A DNA stretch of 26,862 bases from Spirogloea muscicola. Its lineage: Eukaryota; Streptophyta; Zygnematophyceae; Spirogloeales; Spirogloeaceae. The translations under genes were made by a program, and so were the position numbers. Shown piece by piece: positions 10,487 through 24,808 of the stretch. The stretch lies in the NCBI GenBank assembly GCA_009602725.1, contig WELB01000155.1, forward strand, positions 27,546 through 54,407. The letters are read 5' to 3'. The notes beneath the pieces were generated by a model. It saw only the letters and a list, made by a program, of their open reading frames with translations. It was not told the origin of the DNA and made no database searches. How positions within the stretch are numbered: position 1 is the first letter of the stretch; every line of letters begins with the position of its first letter.

Positions 10487-11765
10487 AGGCTAGCTCCTGC
10501 TGAAGGCAGGTGGATGTTGCGCGTAAAGCTTCTGCGAAGCTCTTGTGCAGCGAGTATTGATCGGCAGAGCATTAACTTGTGTTTGTTGCCAATTTTGGCT
10601 TCCTAACTTGCCTCCTTCAAGTAAAGCATTGCACGTAAGCTAGCTTATGCAACCCATGTGCACTCCTCAAGCCAGCAAGCAACTGAAGGTTAGCGTCAGC
10701 TTCAGACCACTGCCCTTACAAAGGCTATACCATGAATCAGAATCTATTTTGGAAAGGGACGTGCTTCTAGTCAGGATTGCCACAAGTAAGTCATCAGTGG
10801 AGGGTAAAGAGCATCTCAACAACGAGAAGTATCAGCATCTTTGATAGTAGAAGTTGCAGACATCTGTAAAATCGAGGCACTCAGTGTTCACCTTAAGGTA
10901 CTGGACTTGAAGTCAAAACCTCCTGTATATACTCAAGGCATGGCCTCAGTCATTCCCATGGCTTACAGCAATGTGGTTATCATATAAATAAACGACAGTC
11001 CCAGTAGATGCCCAGATCCATTTTGCCGAAATGATTGCCAAGGAGACCGCCTGCTCCTAAGGATTCTGAGCAGGATGTCCAAGCAATAAAGAAGCCTCCT
11101 CTGCAGTGATGAGTATATGTTGCTTGTCCTATTTGAGGTTGTATGTATGGGTTAGTGTCACGACTCATGCTCTTATTTTTGTTAATATCTGCTTCTGACT
11201 TGTTGGTGCTAAGTCTTCAGGACCACCTCTGTACCACTTCCATCGGTCTTTACTAAGTCGTGGTTATCACCTCTGTACAACTGCCGCCAAACCTGTGCGA
11301 GGTGAGGGCATCACCCATGCTTTAATCATCAGCAGCTTATAGATATTGAAGGCTTTCCAGACTCAAAATTGGCCGCTCTAATTGAGAGCCAGGTAAGTCT
11401 GCCATGTCTGTCAACTTCGCTGTGACGTGTCACCAATTTCGAAGGCACCAAGTACTTAGACGGGGTCGAAATAGAGGCCAGCACAGGCAGCCTTTCAAGC
11501 AGGAAAATGCACGTCTGAGTGTGCAAAGAGAATGTAATATGCATCTCCATGATCGAGGTCAAGCTGCTGCGATCAATCCAAGCTCCGGACTGCTCATGAT
11601 ATGGGCAGCCCTGACTGTGTTGCTCACTCAAAGAATAAAACTATCAAGACTTGGAGGTTAGCCTGATTGTAATGAGGTCAGCCTAAGGGCTAAAGTAGAT
11701 TGGTTGGAAGGCTTGGCTCTCCTGGCAATTATTTCGTAGACAGGATCCAGGCTTGAGGGCTCAGA
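10487..11765. other. Gene-free stretch
   Basis: About 1.3 kb of lower-GC sequence between two convergent genes. It should contain both 3' UTRs. TGTAA-like signals occur near 10864 and 11668. No conserved reading frame, tRNA-like fold or family repeat was recognised. Confidence 0.4.
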
Positions 11766-13754
11766 TTACTGCGGCAGCACATTCATAGGTGCTGCTGGTG
11801 TGGACCACGCCCGTGGCGCCAAGCCGGCAAGCCGACGGCTCTCGGCACGGATCACGGCGCAATAGGCATGTGCTTCGGTGGGGCGGAAAACAGCAGCAGC
11901 GCGGGCGCCGCCACCAGCACGCAGTGCGTGCTTGGCAGGCACCACGAACTCCCACCAAAACTCGGCGAGAGCACGGAACATGAGCGTCCAGTAGGCGTGG
12001 TCACGGGCGACGCGGAAGACGGCGCTCCCGCGCGCAGGCGTCCAGACATAGAAGTCGAGCCACTCGCGGTCGAGCACCTCCAGCAGGCCCTGCGCTTGCG
12101 GCATGTAGTAGTCCGGCATGGTGGCGTACGGAGCCGCTGCCACACCCGGCCGGCCAAGGCCGCCACCACGGCCGCCGACGCCGGCGGGGCACTTGACCTC
12201 CAGCACGCCGCCGCCGACGCCGCCAAGAGCCAGACCGTCGTCGGGCACGAGGCCGTCGGGCGACGCGCCCAACCAACCGGCCGTTGTGTCGCCGCCCCCT
12301 CGGTACACCTGGAACGCCTTGCGCTCGACGGCGTTGCACGTCACCCGCTTGTACTCCTCGATGGCAACCGCCTCTTTCCTGCCACAACTCCACCGCATCC
12401 CTCAGACTTCTGAATGGCATACTAGCGTCAGCTTCAGGTTTGTAGGACTTCAACAGGCTGCCAAGGTCGGGGTAGAGAAGCCTGCGCACTCATTCACAGT
12501 GCTTGCCAGCATCACTGAAGTAGAAGGGCATGCATTTGGGGGCCAGCCGGACTTGGTGCCCCAGCGAGTGGCGGCGTTGCCGCGGAACGGCTCGCGCAGG
12601 CCAATCTTCTCCTCCCACAGCTCCACCCGACCGCGCGGCCAGAAGCCCAGAGCCGCACTGAAGGTGCTTGCTGTCAGCCGGCCCCGCCGCGCCGCAAACC
12701 ACTCATCGGTCTGCTGTGCTTCGCTGTGGTCGTAGCCTCTGCCCTCGCTCCCCTTCTCGCCATGTGTGTCAGGCCCACACTCTTCTGCAGATCCTGCCTC
12801 GCAGCCTGCCGCCGACATCCTGGACCTGCTCCGGGACCGGCTTGCGAGCGCCTCCCTGAGCACAGCCGCCTCCTGCAACGGCCTCGCCAGCAGCAGTCGC
12901 TGATCCTCACGCACCGCCATCTGATCCTGCAGATCGACCTCGTGGCGACTCCTCGCACGCTCCGGCGCTGCAGCTACCAACTCGCTCTCGACTGTGGAGG
13001 ATGTGGCTCCAGACACGGCCATGGCACAATTGGCCTCATGAACCGCGGACCATTGCGTCCTCACATCATAGCCTTCCTCCTCATAGCCTTCCTCCCCGTG
13101 CAAGCTCGCCTTGCCGCTACCTTTGAATAGGGCCACGGCCAACCCAGGCTGTCGTGCGCTGGCCACCACGCCACCACCCCGCGGTGCCGCCCCCTGTGCG
13201 GGGTCCGCTCGTTGTCTCCGCGGCTTCACAGCCAGGTCAGGACGACCAGCGGGGTACTGCAGACCCACTGGTACCTCGCGCTGATGGGGCCGGTGCTCGG
13301 GGAGCTGCTGCAGTTGGGCTTGGGCGCCGGCGGCCTGCCTCGGCAGCAGCAGGCGGCCATGGCTGCCGTGGCTTGTGGCGGCAGCGGACCGTGGCCGCAG
13401 TCTGTCCAGGCAAGCGAGGGAGCGCCGCACCAGCTCCTCACGCGCCGCAGGGCCGAGCTCCTTGTACTGCCCGAACGGCGCCGTGGCTGTGCGCCACTCG
13501 AGCGCAGCAAGGCTGGCGCTGGCGGCAGCGGCGGCATCGGTGGCGGCCAGGAGCTGGCCGACGTGGGCGAAGTAGCGCCGCGCGAAGTCGCTGAAGCGGG
13601 CGTTGCTGGCGACGAGGTCAGCGTGGCCGTAGTCGCGCTCGACGAGCAGCGCCGCTCGGGCGCGCTCCAGCGCCGGCCCCAGCGCCGAGCCATCTGCAGC
13701 AGCCGCAGCTCCGCCGCCGCCGTCAAGGCCGCATCGAGCTCTCACCGGCAGCAT
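11766..13754 (-). CDS. YqaJ/lambda-exonuclease-like PD-(D/E)XK nuclease, two exons
   Basis: Exon 1 is 13754-12553 and exon 2 is 12378-11766; the 174-base intron is GT-AG and the join (WGTK followed by KEAVAIEEY) is in phase, giving 604 residues. The ATG is preceded six bases upstream by an in-frame TGA, supporting the start. Residues 1-340 are an Ala/Arg-rich, partly low-complexity region. The YqaJ domain follows: QxxxW (348-352), RRGRLTAS (356-363), an early Glu at about 403, GASPDGLV with Asp442, and LEVKCP with Glu461 and Lys463, forming the PD-(D/E)XK catalytic core. MPDYYMPQAQGLLEV and WLDFYVWTP complete the family pattern. Members are 5'-3' exonucleases or endonucleases that resect DNA for recombination, frequent in phages, large viruses and eukaryotic genomes. 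The intron shows this copy is adapted to a nuclear genome. Its cellular site and partner are unknown. Confidence 0.87.
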
Positions 13755-13796
13755 ACGACGTCAACGTCCGCACGATAAGGAATAGAGTGTGAATTG

Positions 13797-13980
13797 AGTG
13801 ATGGAGGGCCTGAACGGCCAAGTACAAAGGCAATCCACATTGACAGATGTACATGACCTGCTGTTAAGCTGACCCGCTAAGTAACGACCACGACTCAGCA
13901 CATAGAGGTCGATAACTGATGCCCGAATACCGGACGGCAATCAACAAGCTCTTGTGCCACCAGCTAAGGCTGCGTAGATT
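13797..13980 (-). mobile_element. Retroelement remnant, subfamily C copy 3 (inverted)
   Basis: The reverse complement aligns with 4735-4910 and 21310-21485: AGCTGGTGGCACAAGAGCTT, then GTATTCGGGCATCAGTTA, then the decayed C-terminal motif (CGTGGTCGTTACTTA in place of CGTGGTTACTGA), then GCGGGTCAGCTTAACAGCAG. The stop codon is lost through a three-base insertion and a substitution. The remnant lies directly upstream of the nuclease gene, within 50 bases of its start codon. Confidence 0.75.
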
Positions 13981-14352
13981 CATCTCAAAAAAGTCCGTAA
14001 AAAGATCTCACTTAGGATTTGATACATCAGGGGTTCGGGTTTTGGTGTACGCTGAGGCTGTGCCAGGCCACAGGCGGGGGATCCGGAGCGGGACGGTGGC
14101 CGGCGCGAGAGCCGGTGCGAGAGCCGGCGCCGGAGCTGCGGCGAGATGGGCGAGGAGCTCGGGCTCACCGCGGGCTCGAGCTCCGTCATGGACGCTCCTG
14201 CCCACGGCGGAGGCGGCGTTGGCGGCGGTGGCGGCGGTGGCAGCGGCGGCGGCTTGGTCACGGTCTGCGGTGCCGTTGCCTCCGCCACTGGCGCTCCGCG
14301 ACACATGCCGGAAGCGGGGCGGCGCCGCAGAGGGCCCGCAGCCGCCGCCGCC
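13981..14352. other. GC-rich stretch before the gap; possible 5' end of the TPR gene
   Basis: Bases 14146-14352 form a plus-strand open frame starting MGEELGLTAGSSS and dominated by Gly and Ala, running into the gap. It could be the 5' exon or leader of the SRFR1-like gene, but no TPR sequence is visible before the gap. The last dozen bases are a (GCC)n repeat that seems to continue on the far side of the gap. Confidence 0.35.
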
Positions 14353-14684
14353 NNNNNNNNNNNNNNNNNNNNNNNNNNNNNNNNNNNNNNNNNNNNNNNN
14401 NNNNNNNNNNNNNNNNNNNNNNNNNNNNNNNNNNNNNNNNNNNNNNNNNNNNNNNNNNNNNNNNNNNNNNNNNNNNNNNNNNNNNNNNNNNNNNNNNNNN
14501 NNNNNNNNNNNNNNNNNNNNNNNNNNNNNNNNNNNNNNNNNNNNNNNNNNNNNNNNNNNNNNNNNNNNNNNNNNNNNNNNNNNNNNNNNNNNNNNNNNNN
14601 NNNNNNNNNNNNNNNNNNNNNNNNNNNNNNNNNNNNNNNNNNNNNNNNNNNNNNNNNNNNNNNNNNNNNNNNNNNNNNNNNNNN
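14353..14684. other. Assembly gap (332 N)
   Basis: Undetermined bases. Both sides of the gap plus A-run are CCG/CGC trinucleotide repeats, so the gap probably covers an expanded or hard-to-sequence (GCC)n tract. It removes the 5' end of the TPR gene. Confidence 0.99.
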
Positions 14685-20596
<5,912 letters not shown>

Positions 20597-20939
20597 ATGA
20601 GCCTACTGCAAACTTCAAGGCATTAATCTAGAGATATGGACTGAGGTACTACATGTGCAACTCGGGGCCAGTAATACACAGCTTACTGTAGTCATTGGCT
20701 GGCACGTGTACAGAGCACTAGCTCATTCGTTGCCCTCTTAGACCTACTACAGGTCCCAGTTGTGACACACAAGCGCACGTCCGTGCGGCACCAACCTCAC
20801 TAGAGTCCTCTTTACTCATGTTGTTATCTGACAATATCTGCACTAGGAGCCAAACACCGATGTTAGAGGAAAGGATGGCATAGGAGTCTTTGAAAGTGGG
20901 TATAGTTGTCACTGGCCTCGTCGGCGATCCTCTTCTGTG
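20597..20939. other. Probable 3' UTR and spacer after SRFR1
   Basis: No gene or family repeat recognised. No clear TGTAA signal was found before the repeat region begins. Confidence 0.35.
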
Positions 20940-21003
20940 TGGTGGTACTCTGGCTCCTCAGCTTAGCTCATCGTCTATGTATGTGCTCACTCGTGGGTAC
21001 TAG
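20940..21003 (+). mobile_element. Possible retroelement C-terminal end
   Basis: One frame reads APQLSSSSMYVLTRGY followed by TAG at 21001-21003. The LTRGY-stop ending equals that of subfamily C, but the upstream sequence is too decayed to align, so this is tentative. Confidence 0.4.
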
Positions 21004-21023
21004 AGACCCCATTCGTTAGTTTA

Positions 21024-21195
21024 TTGCCCCATTACCAGGACTTTGTGAGGCTCGAAACGACCTTCCTTTCAGTTCATGCGCGCGTGTTGAGGTCCAGCCA
21101 CCGACTGCCGAACGCCCCTTGCCAACTCAATACCCCGTTACCAGGACATTTGTAAAGCCTAGATTTGGCCTCTCTTTCAAACCACTGCGCACCGC
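21024..21195 (+). repeat. Two diverged direct repeats of about 100 bases
   Basis: ATTGCCCCATTACCAGGACT (about 21024) and CAATACCCCGTTACCAGGAC (about 21127) start two units that continue in parallel through AGGCTCGAAACGACCTTCCT and AGCCTAGATTTGGCCTCTCT to (CA)TGCGC / CTGCGC. They are clearly related but old. Function unknown; possibly part of a decayed element. Confidence 0.55.
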
Positions 21196-21261
21196 GCGCC
21201 TTCTCCCGTGCATTGATCATCCGCAATGATCACCTCCTACCATTCTTGCGATGTGAATGTA

Positions 21262-21485
21262 AGCATGTCTGCAGCGAGCTCAGGCTCATGCGTTGCATCA
21301 GAAAGCTGGTCGAGCCTTAGTTGGTGGCACAAGAGCTTGTCGCTTGCAGTCCAGTATTCGGGCATCAGTTAGCACCTCTGTGTGCTGACTCGTGGTTACT
21401 GAGCGGGTCAGCTTAGCAGCAGGTGATCTACATCTGTCAATGTGCTTGCCTTGGTACTTGGCCATACTGGCCCTCCGTCACTTTA
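21262..21485 (+). mobile_element. Retroelement C-terminal remnant, subfamily C copy 2
   Basis: Aligns with 4680-4910 over about 220 bases, including TGCAGCGAGCTCAGGCTCAT, GAAAGCTGGTCGAG, CTGACTCGTGGTTACTGAGC and GGGTCAGCTTAGCAGCAGGT. The coding frame is broken by a one-base deletion shortly before the LTRGY-stop (TGA at 21400-21402). Confidence 0.8.
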
Positions 21486-21607
21486 TACACATTTCTTCCG
21501 TGCACGTCCATCGCCAGCGTTCGACCAAAAAACGAAAAGAATTAGAGAGGTACCATCTAGGCCATTCTTTTGGGCCTGGCTTTGCCAATGGGCGAGCCCT
21601 TTCTTCT
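21486..21607. repeat. Element 3'UTR fragment ahead of the endonuclease-domain copy
   Basis: Contains GCCATTCTTTTGGGCCTGGC, then TTTGCCAATGGGCGAGCCCT and TTCTTCTT, a compressed version of the hairpin and GGGCGAGCCC segment found in subfamily B 3' ends (24355-24421). It joins directly to element coding sequence at about 21608. Confidence 0.55.
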
Positions 21608-22166
21608 TCGATCCACGACGCGCTTCGGATGCCGGACGACGCATTCCGTACGGCGGTGCACCGCCTACTCGGCCTCCACCCACCCTGCCTAAAGAAGCAA
21701 GCGCGGCCAGATTAACTGGTGGCTGGGAGAGGCCAGCCCAAAAGAATGGACAAGGTCTGAAGGAGTCGGAGTGCTAAGGACTGAGACAGCAGTAAGCGAA
21801 CTCTCAGTAACCTCTGCCTAAGTGGAGTACAGCAATGCGAGTGTGGCGAGCGCAGCCCTGACGCGACGTCTTTGGCGGCCCATATGCTCCGGTGCGCACG
21901 GACGGGGAGGGGAGCGGACCGGCACCCACGACTTGCTATGCAATGCCATGTTTGGCTTATTCGTGGAGGCCGGTTACACTGTCGCGCTCGACAATACCAG
22001 CATCATGCCTCCTGGGGCAGACGGCCACCTCCACACCCGGCGCGCCGATCTCGTCGCCAGCGCGTTCGGCGGGGCCTCGGCTTATAGCTGACGTCGTCAC
22101 AACTGACTCTTCTGATTCCAGGAGCGCCAAACGCTCGGCGGAGGAGGCGGGCTACGCCGTCCGCCG
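21608..22166 (+). pseudogene. Retroelement endonuclease-domain fragment (copy 1), broken
   Basis: The frame opens with IHDALRMPDDAFRTAVHRLL, is interrupted by a 121-base insertion plus duplicated target, then resumes with the zinc-finger-like segment (CECGERSPDATSLAAHMLRC in the repaired-by-eye reading of one frame), a shifted HDLLCNAMFGLFVEAGYTVA, a TDLVAS-like motif in a decayed form (ADLVAS) and DVVTTDS. The order Cys-His cluster, (R/T)HD, (T/P)DL...DVV fits the restriction-like endonuclease region of R2/NeSL-type non-LTR retrotransposons. At about 22166 the copy stops inside GYAVRR and joins a different point of a second copy. Confidence 0.75.
21693..21813 (-). mobile_element. 121-bp 5'-truncated subfamily A insertion with target duplication
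   Basis: CTGCCTAA occurs on both sides (21685-21692 and 21814-21821); the uninterrupted paralogue at 22290-22315 has one CATGCCTAGG at the same place. On the minus strand the insert starts AGGTTACTGAGAGTTCGCTT, exactly at the last codons and stop of the subfamily A protein. It passes through the hairpin GGGCTGGCCTCTCCCAGCC and ends CTGGCCGCGCTTGCTTCT. There are no terminal inverted repeats, so it is read as a short retroposed 3' end and not a DNA transposon. It defines both ends of the subfamily A 3' unit. Confidence 0.85.
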
Positions 22167-22167
22167 A

Positions 22168-22897
22168 CGCGACTGCTCTCGGCGTCCTCACCAGGGGCGG
22201 CTGCTTGGCTGTCTGCTCTGCCGATCCACGACGCGCTTCGGATGCCGGACGATGCATTCCGAACGGCGGTGCACCGCCTACTAGGCCTCCACCCACCATG
22301 CCTAGGTGGAGTACAACAATGCGAGTGCGGCGAGCGCAGCCCGGACGCGGCGTCACTGGCGGCCCATATGCTCCGGTGCGCACGGGGAGGGGAGCGGACC
22401 GGCACACACGACCTGCTCCGGAACGCGATGTTCGGCATATTTGTCGAAGCCGGTTACATTGTGGCGCTGGAGAACTCCAGCATCATGCCTCTGACTGCTG
22501 GGGCGGACGGCTGCCTCCACACCCGGCGCACCGATCTCGTCGCTAGCGCGCTCGGCGGGGGGCCTCGGCTCATTGCCGACGTCGTCACAACGGACTCCTT
22601 GGATTCCAGGAGCGCTACACGCTCGGCAGAGGAGGCGGGCTACGCCGTCCGCCAAGCGGCAGGCGCCAAGGAATGGAAATACTCGGATCACCCGGAGGGA
22701 GACGAGTTTGTCCCACTCGCCGTCGACGTACACGGAGCCTTTGGCGCAAAATGGCATGACCTGCTTCACCACCTTGCGCGGCGAGCAGCGACCCGCCGCC
22801 ACGGGCAGCAGGGCGACATTGAAGCCAGTGCAGCCTGGCTTCAATGTCGCCGGGTCCCTCGCCCAAGTCTTCCGGATGCGCTCGGCCATCACTTTGC
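22168..22897 (+). pseudogene. Retroelement endonuclease-domain fragment (copy 2, left arm)
   Basis: One frame is open from 22242 with MPDDAFRTAVHRLLGLHPPC, CECGERSPDAASLAAHMLRC, GTHDLLRNAMFGIFVEAGYI, RRTDLVASALGGGPRLIADV, VTTDS, AKEWKYSDHPEGDEFVPLAV and DVHGAFGAKW, then changes frame at an inserted hairpin (22812-22851) to AGSLAQVFRMRSAITLQ. Cys-X-Cys...His...Cys, THD, TDL...ADVV and the KY/DVHGAFG blocks fit a restriction-like endonuclease of a non-LTR element. Truncated at both ends. Confidence 0.8.
22812..22851. repeat. Perfect 17-bp hairpin in left arm
   Basis: GGCGACATTGAAGCCAG and CTGGCTTCAATGTCGCC flank the loop TGCAGC. The related copy at 24809-25858 lacks the second arm and reads straight from the VDSHA-equivalent position into AGSLAQV, so the second arm is a short inverted duplication that shifts the frame. 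Confidence 0.9.
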
Positions 22898-23990
22898 AGC
22901 CGGAGGCCGCCGCCACAGCGCAGCCTGCGCGCAAGTGAACCGCGAAGGCAAGGGACCATTGCAAAGAGATGGCCGAGCTCATCCAGAAGACTTGGGCGAG
23001 GGACCCGGCGACATTGAAGCCAGGCTGCTCTGGCTTCAATGTCGCCTTGCTGCATGTGGCGGCGGGCCGCTGGTCGCCACGCAAGGCGGTGAAGCAGGTC
23101 AAGCCAATTTGCGCCAAAGGCTCCGTGTACGTCGACGGCGAGTGGGACAAACTCGTCTCCCACCGGGTAATCCGAGTATTTCCATTCCTTGGCGCCTGCC
23201 GCTTGGCGGACGGCGTAGCCCGCCTCCTCTGCCGAGCGTGTAGCGCTCCTGGAATCCAAGGAGTCCGTTGTGACGACGTCGGCAATGAGCCGAGGCCCCC
23301 CGCCGAGCGCGCTAGCGACGAGATCGGTGCGCCGGGTGTGGAGGCAGCCGTCCGCCCCAGCAGTCAGAGGCATGATGCTGGAGTTCTCCAGCGCCACAAT
23401 GTAACCGGCTTCGACAAATATGCCGAACATCGCGTTCCGGAGCAGGTCGTGTGTGCCGGTCCGCTCCCCTCCCCGTGCGCACCGGAGCATATGGGCCGCC
23501 AGTGACGCCGCGTCCGGGCTGCGCTCGCCGCACTCGCATTGGTGTACTCCACCTAGGCATGGTGGGTGGAGGCCTAGTAGGCGGTGCACCGCCGTTCGGA
23601 ATGCATCGTCCGGCATCCGAAGCGCGTCGTGGATCGGCAGAGCAGACAGCCAAGCAGCCGCCCCTGGTAAGGACGCCGAGAGCAGTCGCGCGCGACCCCC
23701 GAGGTCGTCCGCAGGCAAAGGCCCCAGCGCCGTGGAGAAAGAGGCCGCATCTACCTCCGCCATGAAGCGAGCTTGGGCCCGGAGGTCGGCCATGCGCGCG
23801 AGGAGCGCGAACGGGACGGCCCGTGGCACCAGGGCGGGGTGATTCGCAAGCAGCGCATCCCGGGCTGAGCGGAGAGCCGCCTGGAATGGCGACGTGCCAG
23901 TCTCCACGTCCGCGGCCGCCTGCTCCAGGAGGAGACCCCCATGCCGGATGAAACGCTGGGCCACCGAAGCCGCAACCTGCGCCCAACTCC
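22898..23990 (-). pseudogene. Retroelement linker and endonuclease-domain fragment (copy 3, right arm plus flank)
   Basis: The longest copy of this part of the protein. From 23964 one minus-strand frame stays open past the whole domain: MAQRFIRHGG, a helical region, ARLLSASLPGAAAWLSALPI, then the same Cys-His cluster, THD, TDL...ADVV and KYSDYPVGDEF blocks as copy 2, with a frame change at the 23007-23046 hairpin and continuation into SLAFAVHLRAGCAVAAASG up to 22898. The GRARLLSASLPGAAAWL pattern is typical of sequence between the reverse transcriptase and the Cys-His cluster in retroelement proteins. No RT catalytic motif (such as YADD) is present; the copy ends near 23990 against another element end. 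Confidence 0.8.
23007..23046. repeat. Perfect 17-bp hairpin in right arm
   Basis: Same stem as at 22812-22851 with loop GCTGCT. It is the mirror copy of that hairpin, so the short inverted duplication predates formation, or the last homogenisation, of the long palindrome. Confidence 0.9.
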
Positions 23991-23994
23991 CCAG

Positions 23995-24161
23995 GTTTCC
24001 GTCAGGGCGACGACTTTCCGCCTGCTAGCTATTCAGACTTGCATCAACTGACTAGAGGTTACTGAGAGTCCGCTTGCTGCTGTCTCAGTCCTTAGCTTTC
24101 GTGTTGCTCACTCGTAGGTACTGAGCTTCCCTCTGCATCGTCTATGTGTTTTGCAGTGTTT
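23995..24161 (+). mobile_element. Subfamily A C-terminal end, 5'-truncated, followed by a second RGY/RRY-stop
   Basis: Reads GFRQGDDFPPASYSDLHQLT then RGY and TGA (24063-24065). The 3' sequence GAGTCCGCTTGCTGCTGTCT is subfamily A 3'UTR but breaks after CAGTCCTTAGC. From there a short frame LAFVLLTRRY ends with TGA at 24122-24124, possibly another very short element end. Confidence 0.7.
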
Positions 24162-24193
24162 TGTAGTAGCTGCACCTGCGTGCAGCTACTACA
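24162..24193. repeat. Perfect 14-bp hairpin at the 5' edge of a subfamily B copy
   Basis: TGTAGTAGCTGCAC and GTGCAGCTACTACA enclose CTGC. The centre, CTGCACCTGCGTGCAG, is normal subfamily B coding sequence (encoding LHLRA); the outer eight bases on one side are an inverted copy of the other. A similar structure sits at the same element position at 26520-26551. Confidence 0.9.
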
Positions 24194-24425
24194 GCAGAGC
24201 CCCTCGCTGCTGCCTCTGGCTCTGGCCAGGGGACCCGCTTCCAGGAACCCAGTCTCTCTGATCTGAGGCTGCTTAGCAGGGGTTACTGAGTGCTTCGTAG
24301 CCGCTTCGTTTCTTGTTTGTGCTTGTTATTCTTTGTACTTCCCCTGGCCCCTTCTCGTCCTTAGTTCATTCTTTTTTGGGCTGGCTTTTTCCAGCCCCTA
24401 TCCTCAATGGGCGAGCCCCTCATGG
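24176..24425 (+). mobile_element. Subfamily B C-terminal end with 3'UTR, 5'-truncated
   Basis: Coding relic through CAGGAACCCAGTCTCTCTGA reads QEPSLSDLRLLSRGY and TGA (24287-24289). The 3'UTR runs TGCTTCGTAGCCGCTTCGTT, CTTCCCCTGGCCCCTTCTCG, then CATTCTTTTTTGGGCTGGCT, CCAGCCCCTATCCTCAATGG and GCGAGCCC. The same 3'UTR occurs inverted at 24809-24946 and 26282-26422. Confidence 0.8.
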
Positions 24426-24808
24426 CATTTGTGGTGTAGTCCTTTTTCCGGCTCCTCTTTCTTTGGCTTTGGACATTGTCCATTCTTTTTTGGGCTGGCT
24501 TTGCCAGCCCCTCTTCTCTATGGGCGAGCACTTTCTCAGGGCGACGTCTTTCCGCCTGCTAGCTATTCAGATTTGCATCTACTGACTAGAGGTTACTGAG
24601 AGTTCGCTTGCTGCTGTCTCAGTCCTTAGCACTCCTTCAGACCTTGTCCATTCCTTTATGCTGGCCTCTCCCAGCCATCAGTTAATCTTTGGCTTTGGAC
24701 ATTGTCCATTCTTTTTTGGGCTGGCTTTGCCAGCCCCTCTTCTCTATGGGCGCGCACTTCTCTCTAATTTGGCCGCGCTTGCTTCTTTCTTAGCAAGCGC
24801 GGCCAGAT
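24426..24808 (+). mobile_element. Nested element ends including a subfamily A end; tail-to-tail junction
   Basis: A hairpin unit at about 24470-24532 is followed by GDVFPPASYSDLHLLTRGY and TGA at 24597-24599 (subfamily A), its 3'UTR (GAGAGTTCGCTTGCTGCTGT onward), a hairpin unit at 24640-24680 and another at about 24690-24753. The end AATTTGGCCGCGCTTGC (24766-24782) meets its inverted partner GCAAGCGCGGCCAGATT (24791-24807), belonging to the minus-strand copy that follows, giving a 17-bp stem with one mismatch. Confidence 0.7.

Larger units (their letters stand above)
22168..23690. repeat. Long near-perfect inverted repeat: 730-bp arms, 63-nt spacer
   Basis: Base i on the left (22168-22897) pairs with base 45858 minus i on the right (22961-23690) without any net insertion or deletion. 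I count about 17 mismatches by eye, near 97.7% identity. Only about two fall in the outer 520 bases; about 15 are in the inner 210. The spacer 22898-22960 is sequence of the minus-strand copy (SLAFAVHLRAGCAVAAASG), so the arms are two head-to-head fragments of the same element. Single-stranded DNA or RNA from either strand would fold into a long hairpin. Confidence 0.92.

Noticed and set aside
14010-14050. Telomere-like TTAGG/GGGTT sequence
   Set aside because: The repeats are not regular and occur once.
21693-21813. hAT-type DNA transposon because of the 8-bp duplication
   Set aside because: The insert has no terminal inverted repeats and is identical in type to the 3' ends of subfamily A element copies.
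22168-23690. Palindrome as a sequencing fold-back artefact
   Set aside because: Not excluded, but a missed-adapter artefact would give perfectly matching arms; about 17 mismatches and an asymmetric spacer argue for a real structure.
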